Positions 27,801 to 38,200 of a DNA stretch of 64,000 nt are shown here, piece by piece. The notes beneath the pieces are model-generated. The model was not told the origin of the DNA. It saw nothing but the letters and a program-made list of their open reading frames with translations, and made no database searches. The translations under genes were made by a program, and so were the position numbers. The stretch spans positions 1-64,000 of the forward strand of contig CAZPBY010000045.1 of assembly GCA_964584785.1 (NCBI GenBank), given 5' to 3'. This DNA is from JAHFTY01 sp964584785 (lineage in GTDB: Bacteria > Acidobacteriota > Terriglobia > 20CM-2-55-15). Every line of letters begins with the position of its first letter. Position 1 is the first letter of the stretch.

Positions 27801-30800
27801 AACGATCACCATCAATGCGACCAGCGATCTTCGCCGTATTGACTTTGCCTTTGGTCCGATCCTTGTCGACGCCCCGATGGGCCGGGCGTTCACATCGACG
27901 TTCAATCCAACGGGCGGTTCTGGAACGCATACGTGGTCGGTTGTTTCGGGATTACCGCCGGGCATGCAGCTTCGCGCCGGATCGACCCTGCCGGCAGGAT
28001 TCACGCCGCCGACTGCGTTCTTTACAGGCGTACCTACGACTCCCGGAACCTTCACGGTCCGCATTCGCGTCGACGACTCGACCGGCAATTTTGGCATTCG
28101 TACCGCGACGATGAAGGTCACGCCATTGCGCTTTGCCCCGGCGACGGTACCGCACACGTTGGGCGTCACGCTACCCCCGCTTCAGGAGGGTTCACCGTAT
28201 TCGTTCACTTTTACGGCGTACAACAAGACCGGAACGCTGACATTCGAACCGCTCTTGGGAGCTTTCATGCCCGCCGGAGTGAGTCTGAACTCCACAGGGG
28301 TGTTGAGCGGTACACCATCCGAGACGGGCAATTTCCTTGAACCGTTCCGCATGACCGATTCCGGTGGAAACTCGATTCAAACTACCGGCCTCGGGCTCAG
28401 CGTCTATCCAGCGGGACGACCGATTGGTGTAAATGGGTTGACGGTTGCGACTCTGGCAAACGCGACAAAAGGAATTCCATACACCAAGAATCTGAATGAT
28501 CTGTTGATCCCCGGTTACGGCACAGCGCCATTCAATTGGACCGTCACCAGCGGGTCGTTGCCCGACGGAATGTCGATCGTGGGCAACCTCTTAACGGGAA
28601 CTCCGACCGCAACAGGTTCATCAACCTTCACGCTCAAGGCCACCGATGCGAACGGCACGCAGCACGTCATACCGGGGTTGGTGCTAGCAGTCGCGACGAT
28701 GAGCATGTCACCTGCGCCGGGCGTCCTGCCGCCGGCCATCGCGGGAGTTCCGTACACGCAGACCTTCGTTGCCGCCGGCGGCATTTCACCGATCACGTTC
28801 CGCCTGGGGTTCGGTTCCGATCTGCCTGTTGGCCTGACGTTGTCATCGGGTGGTGTGTTGAGCGGAATACCGACCACTTCGGGACCATTCAGTTTGTTAA
28901 TCGAAGCGGTGGACATCACCGGCGCAACTTTCCTGCAGCGGTACACGCTGAATGTGGCGCCCGTCGGGACGGTGTTCCCATCGCTGACTGCCGTTCCATC
29001 GAGCATCAACCTGAACTATGTTCGCGGCAATCCGAATCCTGCGCCTATTCCCGTCAATGTGGGAAGCACCTCGGGCACGTTGAATTTCACAGCCGAGGCC
29101 GCCGGCGGCTCGTGGATTTCAGTCGCGCCTGGGAGCGGATCCACTCCCGGATTCGTGACGCTGAGTTTCTCGATGACGGGACTGGCCGCCGGCGTCTACA
29201 ACGGTGCATTGAACGTCACCGCGGCGTCTGCCGTGAATTCACCATTGTCTTTGCCGGTGATGCTGACGGTGACTGACGCCTTGCCGTGCAGTTTCGCATT
29301 GAACCCGGCTTCTTCTTCGATCGGCGCTGCTGGAGGATCGCTGAGTTTCGATGTCACCACGGATCAGGCCTGCAACTGGACGGCGTCGACCACTGCTTCC
29401 TTTATCACGATCAACTCTCCTGGAAGCGGCACCGGAACAGGCACCGTGAATCTGTCCATACAGCCCAATACCACATCCAACACACGGTCGGGCAGCGTGA
29501 CGGTGCAAGGACTGACGTACACCGTCACGCAGTTCGGCACGGCGTGCTCCTTCACGTTGATACCCAACTCCATCAACGTGGATTCGTTTGGCGGCGTCGG
29601 TACGATTAGTGTTCAAGCTTCCGATTCGACTTGCGCGTGGACAGCGACTCAGACCGACTCGTGGATTTCCGCGAATCCTCCGAACGCGACGGGTTCGGTG
29701 AATGTCGACGTCACGGTTCAAAGTACGAACAGCACATCGAGCCGCGTCGGAAGCATCACGATCGGTGGGCAACCGCTCACGGTTAACCAGGCGGGTCTCG
29801 GTTGCTACTATTTCCTGAGCAGCAGTGGTTCTCCCTCGTTCTCCTCGTCGGGAGGTACGACTTCTGTGGATCTCACCACTCCAGCGGGTTGCGCCTGGAA
29901 AACGGATGCAGGGCCGAGTTGGATCAAGGTGACGGCTGGACAATCGGGCTTTTCAAGTGGAAAGGTAACGCTGTCGATTGCTCCGAATTCCAGTACGGCG
30001 GCCCGGTCGGCGACAGTTCTGATAGCCGATCAGGAGTACGACGTCAGCCAGGATGGTGTTTCGTGCAGCTTCAGTGTCGGTGTCGATAACACACTGTTTG
30101 CCGTTGGTGGCGGCGCCGGCAGCATCGCGATCACGGCCACGCCGAAAGTTGCGGGCGGCTTCTGTCCATGGGTCGTGTCGTCGAACGCTCCGTGGCTCAC
30201 ACCTGCGGTGTCTTCGGGCAACGGTTCGCAGAATGTGTCGTTCAATGTAACCGCGAATGGCGGCACCGCAGCTCGCAGCGCAACGTTGAATGTGGCGGGG
30301 CAGAACATTGTGATCACCGAATCCGGACCGGTTTGTGAATTCAACCTGCGGTCTTCCGCAGCTTCAATGCCATTTGGCGGTGGCGCGAATTCAGCGGGCG
30401 TGGTCACCGCGAACGGGTGCGGCTGGGTCGCGACGTCGAATGCGCCCTTTATCGAGATTTCGAGCGGTACTCCGGGCACCGGCACAGGCGACGTGAACTT
30501 CAACGTCCAGCCGAACAACACTGGAACCGATCGCGTCGGGTCACTCACCATCGCCGGAAAAACATTCACGGTGACGCAGGCGAAGGCGCCGTGCTCGATC
30601 GTTCTCGGTTCCGGTACGTTCAACGCCGGACCATTCGGAGGAGCCGGTTCCTTCTCGTACACAACCACTGTCAGCAACTGTGAACATACGGTGCTCAGTT
30701 ACTCGAGCATGCTGAACGTCACTTCCGCGACTTACTCGGGAACGGCAGGTACCGTGAACTTCTCCGTCGATCCTAACGGTTTCGCAGCGGCGCGATCCGG

Positions 30801-31128
30801 CGTGATCCGAGTGGGCGAAGAAAGCTTTACCGTTAATCAGGATCCGTCACCGTGCCAGTACACGTTGACCTTATTCAGCGCGACGTTCGATCGACTGGGC
30901 GGGCCCGGCTCCATACCGATGACTTTCGCTCCAGCCGCATGCGGTCCGGCCGGCGCTGTGATTAAAGGTCCGGCATCGATGATCACTCTCGGCGATGTCC
31001 TGAAGGATGGGTCGACATACAACCAGCTCTTCACGTCGGCAATCTATCAGTCGTTCATCAACTACACACGAACCGCTCAGATCATCATCAACGGGCAGAT
31101 ATTTACCGTTAAGCAGACGTCCTGGTAG
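24895..31128 (+). CDS. Giant secreted He_PIG/BACON protein, copy 1
   Basis: About 2,077 residues. The signal peptide ends in SPLHAQ. The N-terminal ~1,450 residues are many tandem putative-Ig (He_PIG-like) units with the signature LPPGLTL...SG(T/V)ISGTPT...G(T/S)F. From about residue 1465 to the end are seven BACON-like repeats, each opening with a Cys (CSFALNP, CSFTLIP, CYYFLSS, CSFSVGV, CEFNLRS, CSIVLGS, CQYTLTL) and closing with a FTVTQ/NQ-like strand. BACON domains are often carbohydrate-binding or mucin-binding. The C-terminus is TVKQTSW; no sorting signal is visible. The start at ATG 24895 is preferred over GTG 24880, though no close ribosome-binding site supports it. It starts 22 bp after the upstream giant gene, so it is probably co-transcribed. 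It is a paralogue of 32273-38464. Confidence 0.85.
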   Translation: MRESLVSCVRYDAKCGKYLFAAVAFLFLTCSPLHAQLSFNSGNFGTVGFSQNAFSLTPSGGTGNYTFSYAPGAATIPGFRVTNRPNVPNFFSAGSTGGLVGIAAVPGTYSTTIRLTDNGSALFVDKAVSFTVTTVDIAGGPQSGYGVGDTVSFPFWGVGGTGLPYTFSLASGTLPPGLTLNSSTTAIDGLLKLEGTLTTAGTFGFNLKVTDSATNTRTVGYFITVSPLRLVLTNHFLPPINVNQLFSQTLIASGCSGTCTFSLVSGDALPAGLTLSSAGVISGTPTALTYGTAFTVVVTDAANNTMSRRLSMAVIPDIPQPLAISTTSIGDTVVGSNFSWGITPRGGLPPYSFSFDSPSSLPPGSFMFPTEGTAAVSWDPNWGMFRARPLVTGNRDFVMRVTDSAGNTATRLIPWRVTSIGAYYSNQSLPVGGTATPVLGKPYAQPLILLGGTLPYTVTPVNLAGLSVDADGMVSGTAAEAGRFLPFSFNIQDSSIPPNNYSWSGNITVDAPSTTTLALTGGDFGVFQKGVQSTITLFAGGSPVNPPNFVVTILSGSLPPGLRLLTVGDFNNVGDITRAAQIAGIPTTTGSFSALLNVQDAAANIGQRQLKFRVSDIGFVTTGVAPGTVGVPYTQTFEVRGGTMPYTFTSNVTLPGGLSLNALTGTLSGTPTSSNSTSFGLVVTDANGDSIVRNYTVNIYDIQITNPNLLPNAIFGESYTVNFAALPAGPYAWTATGLPTGLTLDPVTGVLSGAPIGTGTFTVTVTAGTSSHAVNKTFTLIVASRSISTILTGLPTASLGDFVVGAFVNTILGIVGGTPPYTISVVAGSALPPGLALAPSNTASGTAGFGRTAIVGIPTTKGSYSFQLRYSDSAGVSVVRTVTMRVSGLALATTTPGLGTVNVPYTTQLFGSGGTGSYMFALADGLTNVLAPGLSLSASGVISGTPTATGTFTTTILLSDGVDTRQQNITITINATSDLRRIDFAFGPILVDAPMGRAFTSTFNPTGGSGTHTWSVVSGLPPGMQLRAGSTLPAGFTPPTAFFTGVPTTPGTFTVRIRVDDSTGNFGIRTATMKVTPLRFAPATVPHTLGVTLPPLQEGSPYSFTFTAYNKTGTLTFEPLLGAFMPAGVSLNSTGVLSGTPSETGNFLEPFRMTDSGGNSIQTTGLGLSVYPAGRPIGVNGLTVATLANATKGIPYTKNLNDLLIPGYGTAPFNWTVTSGSLPDGMSIVGNLLTGTPTATGSSTFTLKATDANGTQHVIPGLVLAVATMSMSPAPGVLPPAIAGVPYTQTFVAAGGISPITFRLGFGSDLPVGLTLSSGGVLSGIPTTSGPFSLLIEAVDITGATFLQRYTLNVAPVGTVFPSLTAVPSSINLNYVRGNPNPAPIPVNVGSTSGTLNFTAEAAGGSWISVAPGSGSTPGFVTLSFSMTGLAAGVYNGALNVTAASAVNSPLSLPVMLTVTDALPCSFALNPASSSIGAAGGSLSFDVTTDQACNWTASTTASFITINSPGSGTGTGTVNLSIQPNTTSNTRSGSVTVQGLTYTVTQFGTACSFTLIPNSINVDSFGGVGTISVQASDSTCAWTATQTDSWISANPPNATGSVNVDVTVQSTNSTSSRVGSITIGGQPLTVNQAGLGCYYFLSSSGSPSFSSSGGTTSVDLTTPAGCAWKTDAGPSWIKVTAGQSGFSSGKVTLSIAPNSSTAARSATVLIADQEYDVSQDGVSCSFSVGVDNTLFAVGGGAGSIAITATPKVAGGFCPWVVSSNAPWLTPAVSSGNGSQNVSFNVTANGGTAARSATLNVAGQNIVITESGPVCEFNLRSSAASMPFGGGANSAGVVTANGCGWVATSNAPFIEISSGTPGTGTGDVNFNVQPNNTGTDRVGSLTIAGKTFTVTQAKAPCSIVLGSGTFNAGPFGGAGSFSYTTTVSNCEHTVLSYSSMLNVTSATYSGTAGTVNFSVDPNGFAAARSGVIRVGEESFTVNQDPSPCQYTLTLFSATFDRLGGPGSIPMTFAPAACGPAGAVIKGPASMITLGDVLKDGSTYNQLFTSAIYQSFINYTRTAQIIINGQIFTVKQTSW

Positions 31129-31143
31129 AAGGAGACGAATACC

Positions 31144-32217
31144 ATGTCAGTCAACACGCTATTGAAACGAGTAACAGCGATAGCCGCGATTTTGCTGATT
31201 GTCGCGGGCTTCTTTACCGCCCCGCTGCGAGCGGCGGACAACTTCGGATATACCGCGACCGGCAATGTCGCGTATTCCTATGTAGATGTCTCCACAACCG
31301 GCACCGCCGTACTTGCCAATGCGGACGATGCTACGGCTTTGCTCACACTGCCGTTCGGATTCCGTTTTTACGGTGTCACGTACACGAGTCTGTGCGCGAG
31401 TACCAACGGCTTGATTGCGTTCGGCGGCTGTCCAACCGGAGACATCACGAACCTCGACCTGACGGTGCAATCGCCGACAGGCAACCTGCCGTTGATCGCA
31501 CCATTCTGGATGGACCTGACGTTCGCGATCCCGGGCGCCGGCAGCATCATTTACCAGACGCTCGGCGCAGAGCCCGCACGGCGTTTTGTCGCTCAATGGA
31601 AGGGCGCATTCGCGTTGAATCAACCGAGCCCGCTCGATTTTCAAGTCATCCTGTACGAAGGCACGAACCAGATTCTGTTTCAATATCAGAACGTCGAAAC
31701 GGCCAACGCCGAGATCAGTAAAGGCAAGAGCGCGACGGTCGGCATTCGGGCAACGGACGGGCAGGCAAATGGGAATCGCGTGCAGTGGAGCTATCGCACG
31801 GCCGTGTTGACCAACCGCTCGGCGATTCGCTTCGAACCGCCCACAGCAATCCCGGTGACGATTGATCTGAAGCCGGACAGCAATCCGAATTGCGTCAATC
31901 CAACTTCCAGAGGAACCGTGCCTGTCGCGATCTTCGGCACGAGCAAGTTCGCTGTTGCAGACATCGATCAGTCCAAACTCCGCTTCGGAGGCGCAGCCGC
32001 GCGAAGCTGCGCTGTTGACGACGTAGGCACAAAGGATGGACTTCCTGATCTTGTATGTCACTTCGAGACTACGGAAGTAACCACCTGGCCGGCCGCGGGA
32101 GCGGATTGCGGAAAGATCAACCTTACCGGCAGCTTGAAATCGGGGTTTGGAATCACCGGTTCGGACATCGCTTGCCGTGTTGCGGAACGTACCTGTAAAG
32201 CTGGGCCGACACCCTAG
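31144..32217 (+). CDS. Secreted NIDO-like beta protein
   Basis: A 357-residue protein with a signal peptide (ending LRAAD). An N-terminal beta domain resembles the nidogen-like (NIDO) extracellular fold: GFRFYGVTYTSLCASTNGLI, LPLIAPFWMDLTF, RRFVAQWKGAF, ILYEGTNQILFQYQNV and ATVGIRATDG. The C-terminal part (IDLKPDSNPNCVNPTSRGTV, VAIFGTSKFAVADID) is a module commonly seen in secreted proteins of Acidobacteriota and related phyla. GAAGGAGA precedes ATG 31144. It lies between two giant paralogues, 15 bp after one and 55 bp before the other. It may be a partner of the giant proteins; no enzymatic motif is visible. Confidence 0.72.
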   Translation: MSVNTLLKRVTAIAAILLIVAGFFTAPLRAADNFGYTATGNVAYSYVDVSTTGTAVLANADDATALLTLPFGFRFYGVTYTSLCASTNGLIAFGGCPTGDITNLDLTVQSPTGNLPLIAPFWMDLTFAIPGAGSIIYQTLGAEPARRFVAQWKGAFALNQPSPLDFQVILYEGTNQILFQYQNVETANAEISKGKSATVGIRATDGQANGNRVQWSYRTAVLTNRSAIRFEPPTAIPVTIDLKPDSNPNCVNPTSRGTVPVAIFGTSKFAVADIDQSKLRFGGAAARSCAVDDVGTKDGLPDLVCHFETTEVTTWPAAGADCGKINLTGSLKSGFGITGSDIACRVAERTCKAGPTP

Positions 32218-32272
32218 CCACGTCATCTAACCAGCCGTTCACACGATTGTTCATCCTGGTGAGGGTACCAAC

Positions 32273-35200
32273 ATGTCCAGACTACTATCGCGTTCTTGCT
32301 TCGTCCTCGTGGTGCTGTCCGCCCTATGCAGTCCGCTTCACGCGCAACTGAATTTCAACAGCGGCAATTTCGGCACGTTGAGTTTCGGTCAAGCGGTACT
32401 CTCCTTCGATCCGTCGGGCGGGACTGGACCTTATACATTTTCGTATGCGCCCGGCGCTAGCATCATTCCAGGCTTTCGCGTGACGAACCGTCCTGACGTC
32501 CCCGTTTGGTTCGGGCCGAATACAACAGGCGCCTTGGTTGGTATAGCAACGCCGGACACATGCGCGCCAACCGGCAACTGCAGTACGACTATTCGCCTCA
32601 GCGATGCCAACGGATTTATTGATCGTGTCGTGTCGTTTTCAGTGACTTCGGTCGACATTGGAGGCAGCACGTTTTCCGGCTATGGCGTGGGTGATCGCAT
32701 TGACTTCCGATTTTGGGGCGTAGGCGGTTCGGGGTCGTATACATTCACGCTTGATTCGGGGACGTTGCCGCCGGGAACGCAGATCCACAATCAAGCGGGC
32801 GCGTTTACAGGCATTTCAGTCGATGGGGTGCTGACAACCGCAGGCGGTTACAACTTTTCACTGAAGCTTACGGATAGTGCGAACCATTCGGTGACACGCG
32901 GTTACTTCGTTTCTGTCTCGCCACTACACTTGGTACAGGATCGTATCTTGCCTGCGGCAAACGTGGGCCTGTTCTATAGTCAAACTCTAACTGTAACGGG
33001 CTGCACCGGGACTTGTACCTTCTCAGTCGACGAGGCTATTGGTCTACTTCCCACGGGCTTCACCCTTTCACCGGCTGGGGTACTGAGCGGCACACCGACG
33101 TTTTCGAGCTTCTTTAACAACTTCACGTTGATCATTACCGACGGCATAAACACGATCCGCCGGCGCATGCAGTTAACCTCTCTGCCTGTGACCCCAACAC
33201 CATTGACCGTAAGTACAACGTCAGTGTCCGATGTGGTTGTCGGGTCAGGATCCTTTCCAGGGATTTCAGGCTCCGGTGGATTCCCACCGTACAGTTTCAG
33301 TCTGGATAGCTCTTCAAGTCTGCCAGCAGGTGCTTTCATCTTGCCGGCAGCGGCACTCGGGCCGGAGTTTAACCCGCTGCAGGGTTATGTTGGATCCAGA
33401 GTACTTGCCGCAGGCGATCACGATTTCGTGATTCGCATCATCGATAGCGCAAACAACACGGCCACTCGACCACTGCCATGGCGGGTTACTAACTTGACTA
33501 CGAACCAATGCTGCATTTCGACGGCGGTTTTCGGAGTGCCACTTACACCGTACGCGTTGGTTATCATGGGTGGAACGCCTCCTTATACCGTAGCCCCGAA
33601 CACCATAGCTGCAGGACTTACAACCGACAATAATGCGATCATCTCAGGAACCCCGAAGGAGATCGGACAGTTCCTGACACTGAACCTCACTATTCAAGAT
33701 TCGGCCAACCCCAAGAACAGTTTTACGCTATCGGGTTACACAACTATTACGGCATCACCGACTTCAACAGGCCTGCTCGTGTCCGGTGGAGACTTTGGGC
33801 CGCTGCAAAAGGGTGTTCAAACTGCTTTCAGCATCTCGGCGTCGGGTTCGTCAGCGTTACCGAGGAACTTCACGGTCAGCATTCAGGAAGGCTCGCTGCC
33901 TCCAGGAATGACGCTTCTGACAGGAAACAACTTTAACAACAGCGGAAACGTAGATATCGCTGCGCAGATCGCCGGAGTGCCGACGGTTGCCGGTGTGTAT
34001 AGTGTGCTGTTGCGTGTGCAGGATGGTGCGGGCAATATTGGCCAGCGTCAAATTCGCATCAGAGTCAGTAGTCTTGCGTTCGTCACATCGACGTTAGCCG
34101 TAGGCTCCGTCGGCATTCCGTACAATCAGACGATTGAATTCCGTGGTGGTCAGGCTCCATACACCCTCACTTTGACAAACGGAAGCCTGCCGACGGGGCT
34201 GTCGCTGAACGGCCCTACGATCAGCGGTACTCCAACGACGAGCAATTCCACATTCGCCGGAATACGTATTACCGACGCCACCGGAGACTCTATCATCCGA
34301 AACTTCACGTTGAATATTTACAGTCTCCAGATTACCAATCCCAACATTCTGCCGACAGCGTACTTCGGTGAAGTCTATTCGCCTGTTACGTTCGTGGTTA
34401 GCCCTCCGGGCTCTTACACGTGGACTGCGGTTGGGATTCCACTCGGCCTCACGCTGGATAGCACAACCGGCGTTTTGTCCGGCACACCGATTTCATCCGG
34501 CTCCTTTAACATCACCGTCACCGCCGGTACCAGCAGTACTGTGGTTGTTAAAACGTTCACGATGTTTATCGCAGTCCGCTCGACCACGGGCGTGTTAACG
34601 GGTCTACCATCCACCTTCGGCGACGTCTTCGTCGGCTCAACCTTAACGACGACATTGGGAGTGTCTGGAGGGACTCCGCCATACACCATCGCACTCGCTC
34701 CCGGTTCAATCCTTCCACCAGGTCTCGCGATTGTGCCTGCCACAAGCATCAACGGAAACGCGTTTTTTGGCCGATATTTTCTGGCGGGCGTGCTGACGAC
34801 GGCGGGTGACTACAGTTTCCGGTTGAGGTATACCGACGGGGCTGGTCTTACGGTGGACCGAACCATAACGATGCGAGTGGTTTCGATTGGAGTAGCTACA
34901 ACGTCACTCGGCCTCGGTACAGTGAATGTTCCTTACTCCACGCAACTCTTCGGCGTTGGCGGCTCGGGTCCGTTTACGTTCTCGTTGTCCAATATTGCGA
35001 ACAACATCCTGCCGCCGGGACTCACGTTGAGCTCTTCCGGTGTGGTTTCGGGAACGCCTACTTCCACCGGCAGCTTTGGGTTCACCGTTGATCTGACTGA
35101 TGGCGTATCGACGCGGCAGCAAAGCGTCGTCATCACCATAAACGCGACCAGCGATCTGCGACGTATTGACTTTGGCACTGTGATCCCAGTGACGCTCTCG

Positions 35201-38200
35201 ATGGGAAGGGGTTTCGCGACAACCTTTGTCCCGATTAACGGATCCGGTACGCATACCTGGTCTATAGTGTCGGGCTCGCTGCCGCCTGGTCTACTCCTTC
35301 GCGCGGACGCGACACTACCTTCGACGGTCCTACCGCCAAATGCGCTGATCGCGGGTGTGCCGACGACCGCAGGCACTTACAAATTCACGGTTCGTGTCGA
35401 TGACCAGACAGGCAATTTCGGTACTCGCGAGATGACATACAGGATCACACCGCTTCGCGCCGGACCGGCGAACTTGCCTCAGACTCGTGGCCTTGTTGCA
35501 CCGCCTCTTCAAGCCGGAGTGCCGTACTCGTTTGGGTTAACTGCTTATAACAACACCGGACCGGTGACGTTTGGCGATCTCGTTGGAACATTCATGCCGT
35601 CGGGCGTTGCAATGAACTCAACAGGCGTAGTCAGCGGTACCGCCGCCGATCTCGGTAATTTTACTGAGCTCTACGTTATGACGGATGGTGCCGGAAGTAC
35701 TTTTCCAAATGGCGCCCTTGGTTTCGTAGTGTATCCATCAGGCCGCCCGATTGGTGTGAATGGCCTGACTGGCGCTACGTTCGCCAATGCCACCAAGGGA
35801 TCAGCGTATTCCAAGAACCTGAATGATCTGTTATTTCCGGGTTACGGCACACCACCATTCACATGGGCTGTGCTGAACGGCTCACTGCCTGCAGGTATGT
35901 CGATACTTGGAAGTGTGCTGACGGGCACTCCGACAGACATTGGCACATCGTTCTTCTCGTTGAAGGTGACGGATGCCAATGGGAGTCAGCACGTGGTACC
36001 CAATCAAATCCTGTCGGTGTCGTTAATGAGTCTGACTCCAGGACCCGGTATCTTGCCGCCTGCAATCGCCGGAGTACCCTACAGCCAGACATTTACGCCA
36101 GCCGGAGGTGTTCCACCAGTCACATTCCGGCTCGGCTTAGGCTCCGATCTCCCCGTGGGGCTGACTCTATCTTCCGCGGGCGTATTGAGCGGCACACCAA
36201 CAACGTCAGGTCCGTTCATACTACTGATCGAGGCAGTCGATAATTTCGGCGCGACGTTTCTTCAGCGATACACGCTGGACGTGGCTCCCGTCGGGACAGT
36301 ACTTCCATCTCTCAAAACAACTCCATCAAGCATCAATTTGAACTATGTTCGAGGGAATCCCAATCCAACTCCCATTACGGTCAATGTCGAAAGCACTTCA
36401 GGAAACTTGAATTTCACAGCGCAGACTGCAGGTGGGACATGGATTTCGGTAGCGCCAGGAAGCGGTTCAACGCCGGGATTTGTGACGTTGAGTTTCAACA
36501 TGGCCGGATTGCTTGCCGGCATTTACAACGGCGCTCTAAATGTCACTGCCGCGTCGGCGGTGAACTCACCGTTGTCGCTGCCGGTCAAGCTCACAGTGAC
36601 GGATGCCTTACCGTGTAGTTTCGCGTTGAACCCAACGGCATCCACTATCGCTGCCGGTGGCGGCTCGCTTAGTTTCGATGTCACCACCGACTCATCTTGT
36701 AACTGGACGGCGTCGACGGCTGTTCCATGGATCACCATCAACTCGCCGGGTAGCGGTACTGGAACAGGAACCGTGAATCTGTCCGTTCAACAGAATCCAA
36801 ACCCGACCACACGTACCGGAACTGTGACGGTGCAGGGTCTGATCTACACGGTCACACAATTCGGCACGGAGTGCTCCTTCACACTGATCCCCAATTCGAT
36901 CAACGTGGATGCGTTTGGAGGTATCGGCACTATCAATGTGCAGGCGTCGAATGCGGTCTGTTCATGGACAACGGCTCAAACTGATCTCTGGATCGCCGCT
37001 AATCCATCGGCAGGGACAGGGTCGACGAATGTCGATGTCACGGTTCAAAGCACGAGCGGCACGTCGAGTCGCGTCGGAAGCATCACGATTGCCGGGCAAG
37101 CGCTCACCGTCAATCAAGCCGGCCTGGGCTGCTTCTACTTTCTGAGCAACTCACAACCAAACCCGCCCCAATTCTCTTCGTCGGGCGGCGGGGCATCAGT
37201 AGATTTGACCACGCCGGCGGGTTGCGCGTGGAAGACGGACCCGGGTCCGAGTTGGATCAAGGTGACGGCAGGCCAGTCGGGATTTTCCAGCGGGCGCGTG
37301 ACGTTGACGATCGCTCCGAATTCCAGCACGGTGGCGCGTTCGGCGACAGTTTTGATCGCCGATCAGGAGTACGACGTCAGTCAGGACGGCGTGTCGTGCA
37401 GTTTCAGCGTCGGTGTCGATAACACCCTGTTTGCCGTTGGCGGCGGTGCGGGCAACGTCGTAATCACTGCTACACCGAAAGTTGCAGGCGGCTTCTGTCC
37501 ATGGGTCGTCTCGTCGAATGGGTCGTGGCTCACGCCTTCGGTGTCTTCGGGCAACGGTTCGCAAACGGTGTCCTTCAATGTTTCGGCGAACGGCGGCACA
37601 GCCGCGCGCAGCGCGACGTTGAACGTGGCAGGACAGAACATTGTGATCACCGAGTCCGGACCGGTTTGTGAATTCAGCCTGCGGTCTTCGGCAGCAACCA
37701 TGCCGTTTGGTGGTGGCGCGAATTCAGCCGGCGTCGTCACCGCTAACGGCTGTGGCTGGACCGCCACGTCGAATGCGCCTTTCATCACAGTGGCGCCGGT
37801 GTCTTCCAGCGGCACTGGAACAGGTGACGTCAACTTCGACGTGCAGCCGAACAGCACCGGCACCTCGAGGATCGGCACGTTAACGATCGCCGGTCAGACG
37901 TTCACGGTAACTCAGGCCAAGGCGCCCTGTTCGATCATTCTCGGTTCGAGCTCATTCAACGTGGGCCCATTCGGCGGAACCGGATCGTTCTCTTACACGT
38001 CGTCGGTGAACAGTTGCGAACACACTGTGCTCAGTTACTCGAGCATGGTCACCGTCACGTCTACAAGTTATTCCGGAACTGCCGGCACCGTGAATTTCTC
38101 AGTCGAGCCTAATGGTTTTGCCGCCGCACGATCGGGCGTGATTCGAGTGGGGGAAGAAAGCTTCACAGTCAATCAGGATCCCTCCACATGCCAATACACG

